A stretch of 64,000 nucleotides of DNA, taken from assembly GCA_019637615.1 (NCBI GenBank), contig JAHBVJ010000033.1:30077-94076 (forward strand), given 5' to 3'. Numbering within the stretch: position 1 is the stretch's first letter; every line of letters starts with the position of its first letter. The translations under genes were made by a program, and so were the position numbers. Below, one piece after another: positions 34,841 through 42,801 of this stretch. Under the pieces are notes generated by a model. That model saw nothing but the letters and a program-made list of their open reading frames with translations. It had not been told where the DNA came from and ran no database searches. This DNA is from Anaerolineae bacterium (lineage in GTDB: Bacteria > Chloroflexota > Anaerolineae > Aggregatilineales > UBA2796).

Positions 34841-36037
34841 TCATTCATACAGCCAGTAAGTAACGGTATCAGACTGGAAATCAGAGGCTTCCAGACGGCA
34901 GTCGCTCAAGATTCGCTCGGCCTCGCGTCCCGCCTCCAACTCCTCGCGGATGCGCGCCGTCCCCACCAGCATATCGAACATGGCAGGGCTGTCGTCGCTC
35001 GTCCAGTTCAGGTTGTCGGGGTACAGTTCGCGCACCTTCTCGAACAGGTACAGGCCAAGCTCAAAACTGCGCACTTGCAGGAAGTCCGTCACGTGGACGC
35101 GCACGCCTTCACACGGTTGCCCCGCGAAGTTGCCTGTCTGTGGGCGGAACCACGCGGGCGTGAAATTGACGCCTTCCAGATACAGCCCGTTCATGGCGGC
35201 GGTCAGCTCGTCGGCGTTGATGTACGGCGCGCCGATCTGCTGGTACGGGAGCTGCGTGCCATAGCCCACACTCAGCGAGAAACACGGCAGCAGACTGGTG
35301 CCGGGGAACAGCAGCGCCGTGTCCAGATGTGGCAGGTCGGGCGCGGGCGATGTCCACAGCAGTCCCGTATCGGCATAATGCGTGTCGCGCTTCCAGCCTT
35401 CCAACGCCACCACGTTCAAATCGGCGTTGATCACGTCGTTCATCCAGCGCGCCATCTCGCCAATCGTCAATCCGTGGCGGATCGGCATCTCGGCGGGCAG
35501 TACGCTCGGCAGGTACTCCGGCGCGGAGAGCGGCCCTTCCACCACCACGCCCGTCAGCGGGTTAGGCCGATCCAGAATCGTGATGCTGGTGCCACATTCC
35601 GCGCACGCCACCATCACTTGATACAGCGTATTCACGAACGGGTGGAAGCGCGTGCCCACGTCTTGCAGGTCGATCACCAGTGCCGAGATCGAGCGCAAGA
35701 AGTCCGGCGCTGGGCGCGTATATTCGCCATCCAGCCGATGCACGGGAAGGAATTCGCGCTGGTCGTCGGGAATCACCTCGCGCGGTGCGCCGATGCCATA
35801 ATAGCCGAATTCCGGCGCGAAGACCGACACGATGTCCATGCCAGAATCCCGCAGCGCCTGATAGCAGGTGCGTCCGTCACGGGCAAGGCTGGCGGCGTTC
35901 GTCAGCAAGCATACCGTGCCGCTGATGTAAGGTACGTCGATGTAAATATCAAGCCCGCTGCGCACGGGTTTTCCCTCACGATGAAAGTTAGGTGCCGCGC
36001 TTCTAAATTGTTGAGTGATTGAATCTGATGCCATCAT
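34841..36037 (-). CDS. DUF1343 / NamZ-like exo-beta-N-acetylmuramidase
   Basis: The sequence follows the DUF1343 (GH171) family from end to end: SGLDIYIDVPYISGTVCLLTN, the VFAPEFGYYG block, VIDLQDVGTRFHPFVNTLYQ, ITILDRPNPLTG, MPIRHGLTIGEMARW, TGLLWTSPAPDLP, SLSVGYGTQLPYQQIGAPYI and GVRVHVTDF. Known NamZ enzymes remove terminal MurNAc from peptidoglycan fragments. The 398 residues carry no signal peptide, unlike many exported NamZ proteins, so it may act on imported muropeptides in the cytoplasm. The gene starts 10 bases after the stop of a peptide-binding ABC protein gene, which supports a role in cell-wall turnover or scavenging. The catalytic residues are not assigned here. Confidence 0.85.
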   Translation of the reverse strand: MMASDSITQQFRSAAPNFHREGKPVRSGLDIYIDVPYISGTVCLLTNAASLARDGRTCYQALRDSGMDIVSVFAPEFGYYGIGAPREVIPDDQREFLPVHRLDGEYTRPAPDFLRSISALVIDLQDVGTRFHPFVNTLYQVMVACAECGTSITILDRPNPLTGVVVEGPLSAPEYLPSVLPAEMPIRHGLTIGEMARWMNDVINADLNVVALEGWKRDTHYADTGLLWTSPAPDLPHLDTALLFPGTSLLPCFSLSVGYGTQLPYQQIGAPYINADELTAAMNGLYLEGVNFTPAWFRPQTGNFAGQPCEGVRVHVTDFLQVRSFELGLYLFEKVRELYPDNLNWTSDDSPAMFDMLVGTARIREELEAGREAERILSDCRLEASDFQSDTVTYWLYE

Positions 36038-36047
36038 GGTTCGCCGC

Positions 36048-37835
36048 TTACGTCGGCCCTATCACCCCTAGCATCAACCACAAGATAACATAATTATCCG
36101 CACTATACGCATTTAGGAAAATTGAATTATCAGAGTTTGGTACACCTGTTAGTTTGCTCGTAAGGAGTGGCGAGTTGGTATAGCGCTCTGCGATCGGCAG
36201 AATCGGCAGTAAATCGTTATACGTTTGTGATAGTTTCATAACCACAGCCCCTTGCGCAGGGATGCCAATATCCGAGTCCATCGACGTGATTAGCGCGGCG
36301 ATGTCCACCGTCTCGCCGTTGACCGTCTGCTCCAACGGGAAATCGATGCCCGGTTGGTTGTTCAGCCCCGGCGCATTCAGCGAGTAGAACTGATTGCGGT
36401 AGATGGTGTACGGGAACGGGTTGCCGATTACACCCCACGTCCACAGCGTCAGATCGAAACGTCCGGCGCTGGTTGCCTTGAGCAAATCGGTGCTGCTGAC
36501 GCCCTCGGCTACCGTCTTGATCCCGAAAGCCGATAGTTCAGCGGCGATCTCTTGCGCGACGTTCAGATAGCGCGGCACTTCGCCGGGGAAGCCGATCCGC
36601 AGCGTGAACGGATCGCCCTGATCATCGATCCACTGCTTGTTTTTCTGCGTGAAGCCCGCCGTCGTCAGTAATTCGGTGGCCTTGTCCACATCGACGGCGT
36701 AAGGGTTGAGCTTGTCCAGCGCGGTCGTGTCGCCGCTGTACTTCTCCCACAGCGGGAGCAGCAGATCGCTGAGACCCGTCGGAGATTTGATCGGCGCGGC
36801 GCTCTTGCCAAATGCGGTCTCGCTGATCTTAGCGCGGTCGAGCACATAGGCTATCGCTTGGCGCACTTCCAAATGCCCTAGCGGATAGCGATCATGATTG
36901 AAGAACAGCGCTGGCCCTGCGTAGGTCGGCGTCCGCAAGATGGTGTAGCCCTGCTGCTCGAAGGCAGCTTCTTGGTCAGGGAGGTAGGTATCGTGTGAGT
37001 AAGTCAGTTCGCCCGCTTGCAGCTTTGCCAGCATCTTCTCGCCGTTGCCACGGAACAGCACCACCGTGTCGAACTTGGCCTTGTCCGCGAACACGGAATT
37101 CGGGTTCTTGCGCAGCGTGACCTGTGTCTCGGTGATGTCGGCGGGGTCGAGCATATACGGCCCGCTGGCGAGTACCTGTGTCGGGCGCAGATCGGCAAGC
37201 TGTTTGACCAGCGCCTTCCATGCGGCGGTCGCTTGCAGCTTGTTGGTCTGGTACAGCTCCAGATTGTTGCCCTCCGCCAGCAGCGCGATCACGGCGTCCG
37301 CGATCTCACCGTAGATGGCGGCGGGGCGGATGCGTGTCTTGAGCATCAGCCGTTCAGCGATGTCGGACGAGAATTTCAGCTTGAACTCAACCGTGCGCTC
37401 ATCCCGCGCCGTCACTTCTTCGATGTAGTGGTACTCCGGCGCGTTGCGCAACCGCAAGATCGCGTAGGTCGCCACCAGATCGCGGCTGGTCATCGGCGTG
37501 CCATCGCTCCATTTGACACCCGGCAACAGCGTGATGGAATAAAGCGATTGGGTATCAAAGCCCGTGAACTGCGCCGCCAAGCCGTTGTAATCGTTCATCG
37601 CCCACACGTAATACGCGCTAGGCAGCTCGATCAGGTCGGCGTAAATGCCGAGCACATTCGGGTAGCCATCGTTCGCGAACGAGTTCAGATTAATCGGCGT
37701 CTTGAAGGTGTAAGGCCAGTGCCCGTAAAAAACCGAGGGCGTCTGCGCGGAAGAAGGTTTCGGCGCGACGAAGGTGGCGATCAAAAGGCAGACTAGCCCA
37801 ATACAAACCAAGCGGCAGCGCAATAACATGCTCAT
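36048..37835 (-). CDS. Peptide/nickel-type ABC substrate-binding protein (SBP family 5)
   Basis: This is an exported solute-binding protein of the DppA/OppA/MppA family. A signal peptide (MSMLLRCRLVCIGLVCLL... ending PSSAQ) precedes a mature domain of about 565 residues. The family blocks are LLPGVKWSDGTPMTSRDLVATY (about 95-115), VEFKLKF, EVRQAIAYVLDRAKISETAFG and the closing block near ELLTTAGFT. There is no lipobox cysteine at the cleavage site. I chose ATG 37835 because a signal peptide begins there. The frame stays open upstream to 38123 but contains no plausible start except ATG 37880. No permease or ATPase is linked, so it must share a transporter encoded elsewhere. Coupling to a NamZ-like enzyme points to muropeptides as ligand (inference). 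Confidence 0.88.
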   Translation of the reverse strand: MSMLLRCRLVCIGLVCLLIATFVAPKPSSAQTPSVFYGHWPYTFKTPINLNSFANDGYPNVLGIYADLIELPSAYYVWAMNDYNGLAAQFTGFDTQSLYSITLLPGVKWSDGTPMTSRDLVATYAILRLRNAPEYHYIEEVTARDERTVEFKLKFSSDIAERLMLKTRIRPAAIYGEIADAVIALLAEGNNLELYQTNKLQATAAWKALVKQLADLRPTQVLASGPYMLDPADITETQVTLRKNPNSVFADKAKFDTVVLFRGNGEKMLAKLQAGELTYSHDTYLPDQEAAFEQQGYTILRTPTYAGPALFFNHDRYPLGHLEVRQAIAYVLDRAKISETAFGKSAAPIKSPTGLSDLLLPLWEKYSGDTTALDKLNPYAVDVDKATELLTTAGFTQKNKQWIDDQGDPFTLRIGFPGEVPRYLNVAQEIAAELSAFGIKTVAEGVSSTDLLKATSAGRFDLTLWTWGVIGNPFPYTIYRNQFYSLNAPGLNNQPGIDFPLEQTVNGETVDIAALITSMDSDIGIPAQGAVVMKLSQTYNDLLPILPIAERYTNSPLLTSKLTGVPNSDNSIFLNAYSADNYVILWLMLGVIGPT

Positions 37836-38018
37836 CGTCTCGTGTTTTTTATAACCATAATTGTGAAGAGTGTAACGCATGTCTGTATCAACACATAGCC
37901 AGTCAGCCACGCCGCAGCCCAATAGGTTGCTATGCGCCGATTTCGCCAACAAAACACCTCGGTCGGAGCAACCCTGCGATTCGTTCGGCTTATTCACGAG
38001 TAATTCGTTTTGCCCTGC

Positions 38019-38046
38019 TTGTGCCACATTTGTTTTGCCATATACT
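38019..38046 (+). promoter_or_regulatory. Candidate promoter of the receiver/kinase cluster
   Basis: TTGTGC, 16 bases, TATACT, about 117 bases before the first receiver gene at 38163. It lies in the divergent gap shared with the substrate-binding protein gene. Confidence 0.4.
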
Positions 38047-38162
38047 ATTGTAATTGAATAGCGGGCTTGTATCCATAGTGATCCAGTCTTGAGGTAAGTT
38101 AGATTTTGACTTGCCGACTTCATGGCGATAGAAAGTTAAGCCTCACCCATCAGGAGTAATAC

Positions 38163-38549
38163 GTGCAACCGACCGCCAACACCACAGCCTCATCGCGCAA
38201 ACGGGTGCTTATCGCTGAAGACAACGAAGATATCTCCATCATTTTCTCCTATGCGCTCAACCAGAAATTCGAGGTTGAAACAGCCGCTAACGGGAAAGAG
38301 GCGCTCGCTATGATCGAACGCGATTCGCCCGATCTATTGGTGTTAGACATCAACATGCCCTATGTATCGGGCATTGATGTGCTTCATAGTCTGCGCGAAC
38401 ATCAGACCAAACATCCCATGAAGATTATCGTCGCCACTGGCAACGCTATCGCGGCGACCGACCCGATCATGGAATACGCGGATATGACCCTCGTCAAACC
38501 CATCAGCCCATATCAACTGGCAAGACTAGCCGAACGTTTGCTGGCCTAA
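38163..38549 (+). CDS. Single-domain response regulator (CheY-like)
   Basis: This 128-residue receiver has no output domain. The acidic pair is in VLIAEDNEDISIIF, the phospho-acceptor Asp lies in LLVLDINMPYVSG, the switch Thr/Ser position is at IIVATGNA and the conserved Lys is in MTLVKPISPYQ. The start is GTG 38163, preceded by CAGGAGTAATAC with good spacing. It lies 72 bases upstream of a membrane histidine kinase and 2.1 kb before two more receivers in the same direction, so it is likely a phosphate-relay or sink component of the same circuit. Targets are unknown. Confidence 0.92.
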   Translation: MQPTANTTASSRKRVLIAEDNEDISIIFSYALNQKFEVETAANGKEALAMIERDSPDLLVLDINMPYVSGIDVLHSLREHQTKHPMKIIVATGNAIAATDPIMEYADMTLVKPISPYQLARLAERLLA

Positions 38550-38620
38550 CTGATCGCTATCATCACCGTATTATCTGAAGTGTGTATCGTGGACGTGACT
38601 TATCGTTGGAAGGTGACTGC

Positions 38621-40624
38621 ATGAACTTTTTTGCGAAGCCCGGTCGGTTCATCATGAACCGGCTTCCCTATTACTATAAATTTCTGCTCATTGGCATCGT
38701 GCTGCTCATTCCGGCAGGTGTAACCCTGTATCAATTCCTGAACAGCACGCATGTAACGCGCACCAAACTTGAACGTGAATTGCAGGGCTTGGACTATTTC
38801 CAGCCACTCGGCGTGCTGATCAGAGACATTCGCGTTCACCGCGATCTATCCACGGCGGCGCTGGTCGGCTACACGGGCTTTACCGATGCGTACGAGCAGG
38901 TTGAGCAGGACATTGAAGCCAATCTGCGCGTAATCGATGATCTGAACGCGAAGTACGAACAAGACTTCGGTCTGACGGAAGCGTGGGCACACGTCAAAGA
39001 AGAATGGGAAAAGCTCGAAAATCCGGTTGCCAAGCAAACCACGTTGGAACACTTCCTCGCCAACACAACGATGGTGGATGCGGTCTACGATTTCCGCATC
39101 AAAGTCGCCAACAACTCCGGCCTGATCCTCGACTCTGAAGTCGATACCTATTACATGATGGACTTGATCACCAACGACTTGGTGGAACTCACCGAAACGG
39201 TAGCACGTGCGCGCGGCTTAGGCACCCTGTTGATTGCCTCCAAGTCGCTAGGCGACGATGTCTTGGGGCAGCTCCGCGAATTGAACGCCTTGGTAGACAT
39301 CCGCATGGACTCGGTGACTGAATTCATCGACTACGTCAGCCCTAATAATCCCGCTTTCAAACAACTCGCGGATTCCGAGTTCACGGCGACTATCGATTCC
39401 GTCCCGACCTATTTCCAGAATATCGAAGCGACCTTCGTAGAAAACCCGACTTCAGTTCGACTGCTGTATGTCAACAGAACAGACCCCAAAGCATTTTTTG
39501 ACGAGGCGTCTCAAACCGTCAACAAGCTGTACAACATTGAAGCTGAGTCGATTCCCATCCTTGGGCAAGCGCTTCAAACGCGCATCGACACGCTCACGGC
39601 CGAGCGTACCGAAGTGCTGGTAGTGACCATCCTCGCGCTCCTCATCGCCATCTACCTGCTCGATGCCTTCTACCGCACCGTCGTGGCTACCATTAAGCGT
39701 CTCGAAGAGGCTGCCAAGCGGTTGGCGTCTGGTGAGCCTGCTCCTGCCGTCGTGTTGGAAACGCAAGACGAACTCGGTCAGGTTGCGGTGTCTTTCAACA
39801 CCGTGGGTGGCGCGCTGGTGAAGTCCAACCAAGAGTTGGTCAAGCGTGCCCGCGAATTGGAAGTTGCCAACGCCCTTGCCCGCGAAGCCAGCCGCGTCAA
39901 GAGCCACTTCCTCTCCACCATGAGCCATGAACTGCGCACGCCGATGAACGCCATCGTGGGCTTCACTGATCTGCTCCTGACCGAAAAACCGGGGCCGCTC
40001 ACCACCATCCAGCGCACCTTCTTGGAGCGCACATCCGGCAACAATCGCCGCTTGCTGACGCTGATTAACGATGTGCTCGACCTCTCGCGCATCGAGGCCG
40101 GACGCATGGAGATCGTGCCCAAGCCGTATACAGTGCGAGACATGATTGAACGCATCACAGCGCAGACCTCCAGCCTGTTCAGCCAGAAAGGCATACAGTT
40201 CGAAACGCAAGTGGACGCCAACTTACCGGAAACGGTGATCGGTGATAGTGGTCGCGTGGAGCAGGTCATCGTTAATCTGCTTTCCAACGCCGCGAAATTC
40301 ACCAGCGCTGGCTATGTGCAGCTCAAGGTAGCGATGGGCGATCAAGATCGCTGGTCGATTGCGGTCACGGACACCGGCAAGGGTATCTCTCCCCATATGC
40401 AGGAGATCATCTTCGAGCCGTTCCGTCAGGTGGAAGGCGGCACCACGCGTGAAATGGGCGGCAGCGGTCTCGGCCTCGCTATCTCGCGCGAGTTGGTGCA
40501 AATGATGGATGGCACATTGACCGTCCGCTCCGAAATTGGCAAGGGCAGCACGTTCACGGTCAACCTGCCGCTGACGAGCGCTCATCCGGCTGCGCAGGCC
40601 GAACTCGCCGCCAATATCGCCTAA
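38621..40624 (+). CDS. Membrane sensor histidine kinase (outside helical sensor, HAMP, HisKA, HATPase)
   Basis: A TM helix near residues 21-40 (FLLIGIVLLIPAGVTLYQF) and a second near 337-355 (VLVVTILALLIAIYLLDAF) enclose a large helical outer sensor of about 295 residues, with an IRDIRVHRDLSTAALVG stretch reminiscent of four-helix/NIT sensors. HAMP follows (RLEEAAKRLASGEPA), then a coiled coil and HisKA with H436 in MSHELRTPMNAI. The HATPase_c domain has N box NLLSNAAKFT, G1 VTDTGKGIS and G2 GGSGLGLAIS. ATG 38621 is chosen because GGAAGGTGA lies just upstream; an upstream start at 38582 is less likely. It is followed at 30 bases by a receiver gene, its probable direct partner. Confidence 0.94.
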   Translation: MNFFAKPGRFIMNRLPYYYKFLLIGIVLLIPAGVTLYQFLNSTHVTRTKLERELQGLDYFQPLGVLIRDIRVHRDLSTAALVGYTGFTDAYEQVEQDIEANLRVIDDLNAKYEQDFGLTEAWAHVKEEWEKLENPVAKQTTLEHFLANTTMVDAVYDFRIKVANNSGLILDSEVDTYYMMDLITNDLVELTETVARARGLGTLLIASKSLGDDVLGQLRELNALVDIRMDSVTEFIDYVSPNNPAFKQLADSEFTATIDSVPTYFQNIEATFVENPTSVRLLYVNRTDPKAFFDEASQTVNKLYNIEAESIPILGQALQTRIDTLTAERTEVLVVTILALLIAIYLLDAFYRTVVATIKRLEEAAKRLASGEPAPAVVLETQDELGQVAVSFNTVGGALVKSNQELVKRARELEVANALAREASRVKSHFLSTMSHELRTPMNAIVGFTDLLLTEKPGPLTTIQRTFLERTSGNNRRLLTLINDVLDLSRIEAGRMEIVPKPYTVRDMIERITAQTSSLFSQKGIQFETQVDANLPETVIGDSGRVEQVIVNLLSNAAKFTSAGYVQLKVAMGDQDRWSIAVTDTGKGISPHMQEIIFEPFRQVEGGTTREMGGSGLGLAISRELVQMMDGTLTVRSEIGKGSTFTVNLPLTSAHPAAQAELAANIA

Positions 40625-40654
40625 TGGTGTTCTTCAATAAAGGGGATTTAACTG

Positions 40655-41068
40655 ATGCCTAATCTCGCAGAACACCGTATTCTCGCCGTCGATGATGAAC
40701 CAGACAATCTTGTGTTGTTCAAGGCGACTCTCGAAATGCTGTACGAAGCACAGGTTGAGATCGCACCAGATGCCGAAACCGCACTGAGTCTGCTCGATAC
40801 CTACCGACCAACCTATATTGTGACCGACTTATCGATGCCGAAAACCGACGGTTATGCCCTGCTGCGCAAGCTGCGTGCCCGTTCGGATACACAAGAACTG
40901 CCCATCGTGGCGCTGACTGCACACGCCATGCAGGGCGATAAGGAACGTGTGCTAGAGGCTGGCTTCGACGGTTACATTAGCAAGCCATTCAACGTGGCAA
41001 CCTTGGGCGACGAGTTGCTCAACTGCCTCGGAGAATACGAACACAGGCGCATCAGCGCTGCCAAGTGA
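40655..41068 (+). CDS. Single-domain response regulator, kinase-adjacent
   Basis: This 137-residue receiver domain has the acidic site RILAVDDEPDNLVLF and phospho-acceptor Asp in YIVTDLSMPKTDGY. The signalling Thr is in IVALTAHAMQGDKERV, and Lys lies in GFDGYISKPFNV. The form is close to receivers of hybrid kinases (ALTAHAM...GFDGYISKPF), so it is probably a detached receiver of the preceding kinase. The C-terminal tail is short and has no DNA-binding domain. It starts 30 bases after the kinase stop with AAAGGGGAT before the ATG. It likely belongs to one operon with the genes at 38163, 38621 and 41120. Confidence 0.92.
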   Translation: MPNLAEHRILAVDDEPDNLVLFKATLEMLYEAQVEIAPDAETALSLLDTYRPTYIVTDLSMPKTDGYALLRKLRARSDTQELPIVALTAHAMQGDKERVLEAGFDGYISKPFNVATLGDELLNCLGEYEHRRISAAK

Positions 41069-41119
41069 ATATGATATCTGACTATCGCTTAATTCTAGTG
41101 AACAGTGAAAAGGTGAAGC

Positions 41120-41494
41120 ATGAAACCGAGTGATCTCAATGTACTCGTCATCGAAGATGAAGCTGACAGCGAAATGGTGATTAGCTCCGCGCTGCAATAC
41201 GGCGGTGTTCAGTCGTGGAGCGCGCCTTCCGCCGAAGAAGCGCTCGCCATACTGCCCTCGCTGCCCGTGAATTTGCTTATGGTCGATCTAGCGCTGCCGG
41301 GGATGGACGGCTGGGCATTTCTGGATGCTGTGCGCACCAACGCGGCGCTGCAACACATTCCGGCTGTGGTGGTCAGCGCCTACCTCACGCCAACCGTCGC
41401 GCAGAAGGCCATCCAAGCGGGCTTTCTGGCGTGTTTCCCAAAACCAGTCGATACGACCTCGCTGGTGCGAGAACTAGTTTCGCTGTTTAACTGA
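41120..41494 (+). CDS. Single-domain response regulator
   Basis: This 124-residue receiver has the acidic pair in NVLVIEDEADSEMVI, the phospho-acceptor in LLMVDLALPGMDGW, the Ser switch in AVVVSAYLTPTVAQ and the Lys in FLACFPKPVDTT. It is the third output-less receiver in the cluster. AAAGGTGAAGC precedes ATG 41120 with good spacing. It is the last gene before a strong bidirectional terminator. Having three receivers to one kinase suggests branched signalling or a phosphorelay; no HPt domain is visible nearby. Confidence 0.9.
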   Translation: MKPSDLNVLVIEDEADSEMVISSALQYGGVQSWSAPSAEEALAILPSLPVNLLMVDLALPGMDGWAFLDAVRTNAALQHIPAVVVSAYLTPTVAQKAIQAGFLACFPKPVDTTSLVRELVSLFN

Positions 41495-41527
41495 GCAATT
41501 CCCGCTTCCGAGATAAGTCCACCAAAA

Positions 41528-41569
41528 CAAAACGTCACCGGCTAGGGTTCCTAGGCCAGTGACGTTTTG
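41528..41569. terminator. Bidirectional terminator between convergent genes
   Basis: CAAAACGTCAC and GTGACGTTTTG form a perfect 11-bp stem; inside it, GGCTAGG and CCTAGGCC extend the pairing. The outer A and T runs give a T tract on either strand. It separates the receiver cluster (plus) from the small membrane protein gene (minus). Confidence 0.9.
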
Positions 41570-41597
41570 TAGAGCAAGAAGCTTGATTTGTGTCGAA

Positions 41598-41996
41598 TTA
41601 CAGCAGATTCAGGGCGACGTTGCCAGCGTTTAGACGGTCGATCATCACGCGCACTTTTTGTCCGGGCTGTACCTGCGCCATCTTATACTGCGGGATCAAC
41701 GTGCGAACGCGAGTCTGGTAGTTGGGACGGTTTTCCGGCTGCACATCTAACACCACATCCATCATCACGTTATAGTTGACGCTCATCCCCGCCGGAGCCA
41801 GTGTCAAGACGGTGGCTTCAGCAGGTTCGCCGCTCATCAATACCTGATTGGTCTGCTGAATATTCTGATTCAGTCCTTTGGTGACATTGCCTACCGTCCG
41901 CGCCACGAACAGCAGCACGAGCACCGTAATTCCCAGTGAGGCGGCGACAATGATGATCGTCATCGTATTGATCTGATTGAAAAGTTGGTCGAACAT
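41598..41996 (-). CDS. Small single-TM protein with outer beta domain, unknown function
   Basis: I do not recognise this 132-residue protein. After MFDQLFNQINTM comes one TM helix (TIIIVAASLGITVLVLLFVA, about residues 13-32). A short helix (VGNVTKGLNQNIQQTNQVL) follows, and then a beta-rich soluble domain (about 58-132: EATVLTLAPAGMSVNYNVMMDVVLDV). This domain resembles small OB/SHOCT-adjacent membrane modules seen in actinobacteria and Chloroflexota. I chose ATG 41996, preceded by GAGAGGA; the frame is open upstream to 42134 but this would overlap the next gene. It is operonic with the four-TM protein gene upstream (49 bases). Confidence 0.72.
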   Translation of the reverse strand: MFDQLFNQINTMTIIIVAASLGITVLVLLFVARTVGNVTKGLNQNIQQTNQVLMSGEPAEATVLTLAPAGMSVNYNVMMDVVLDVQPENRPNYQTRVRTLIPQYKMAQVQPGQKVRVMIDRLNAGNVALNLL

Positions 41997-42045
41997 GATA
42001 CGCAATCCTCTCTCGTTTGAACGTCGATACCAGTACAGATAGTGG

Positions 42046-42669
42046 CTACGCTTGCGGTTGATCAGCTTGCGCGTTGTCGGTGTTCTGGTTGCCGCGCAGT
42101 TCGCCCACACCGAGGATGAAGAAGGCAGCGGCACCCAAGCCCATGAATAAGCGTGCGCCCATCAGCGGCGTGTTCATGAACTTCAGTGTGATGTAGTAAT
42201 CACCGAGAAAATCCCACGCGATGACCAGACCAACCACCATCGCAATGGTGAGGAGCAGGTAGAATACGCCCTTCAAGCGGCTAGGCTGCTCACGCACACC
42301 GACGCCCCACATCAAACGCCCCGCGATAGACGGCTGCACAGTCTGTGCGTCGATCTGCTGGCGGACATAGGCTTCGTAGGTGCGGTAGCCGCTGGTGAGG
42401 CTGCGCACGGTGGCTAGAAACCACACGAGACCAATCAGGAAGAGCAGACCAGCGCCGCCAGCCAACACGAGTGGTACATTCTGCTGGCCAAAGGTAGTCA
42501 CCAGCCAGCTATCCCGCGTGACGAGCTGGTCGAGTTTGGCGGTGGTGAGTGCCAGATACGCGCCTACTGCTGCGATGATCATCACAATGATGCTGTAAAT
42601 CAGGTTCATCGAACGGGCAGAGCGATAACGCATGAGTGAAGTCTTCAGAAGTCGTTCTTGTTGTGTCAT
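42046..42669 (-). CDS. Multi-TM hypothetical membrane protein
   Basis: This 207-residue integral membrane protein has four clear hydrophobic helices: LIYSIIVMIIAAVGAYLAL (about 23-41), VPLVLAGGAGLLFLIGLVWF (about 65-84), VFYLLLTIAMVVGLVIAW (about 135-152) and RLFMGLGAAAFFILGVGEL (about 173-191). The N-terminus (LLKTSLMRYRSARS) is basic and cytoplasmic, and the tail is Gln/Asn-rich. No catalytic motif is visible. It is the first gene of a two-gene minus-strand unit with the single-TM protein and is divergent from the large BTAD regulator, which suggests that the regulator may control it. Confidence 0.7.
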   Translation of the reverse strand: MTQQERLLKTSLMRYRSARSMNLIYSIIVMIIAAVGAYLALTTAKLDQLVTRDSWLVTTFGQQNVPLVLAGGAGLLFLIGLVWFLATVRSLTSGYRTYEAYVRQQIDAQTVQPSIAGRLMWGVGVREQPSRLKGVFYLLLTIAMVVGLVIAWDFLGDYYITLKFMNTPLMGARLFMGLGAAAFFILGVGELRGNQNTDNAQADQPQA

Positions 42670-42801
42670 GATGATTTAGTTCCCCGCTTATCATTTCAGT
42701 TATCGTGACTGCGCAGAAATGAGTAGCGCCTTGCGCAGTCGTGCTTACAATGGATATTTTCGGGATCGAACGTCTAGGAATCGTCAACTGACCGTGAAGT
42801 G

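Noticed and set aside
33731..36022. 763-codon open frame on the plus strand
   Set aside because: Its second two-thirds lie antisense to the clearly recognisable NamZ-like and zinc-ribbon genes, and its first third is the tandem repeat. The translation has no family features. It is kept only as a note on the repeat.
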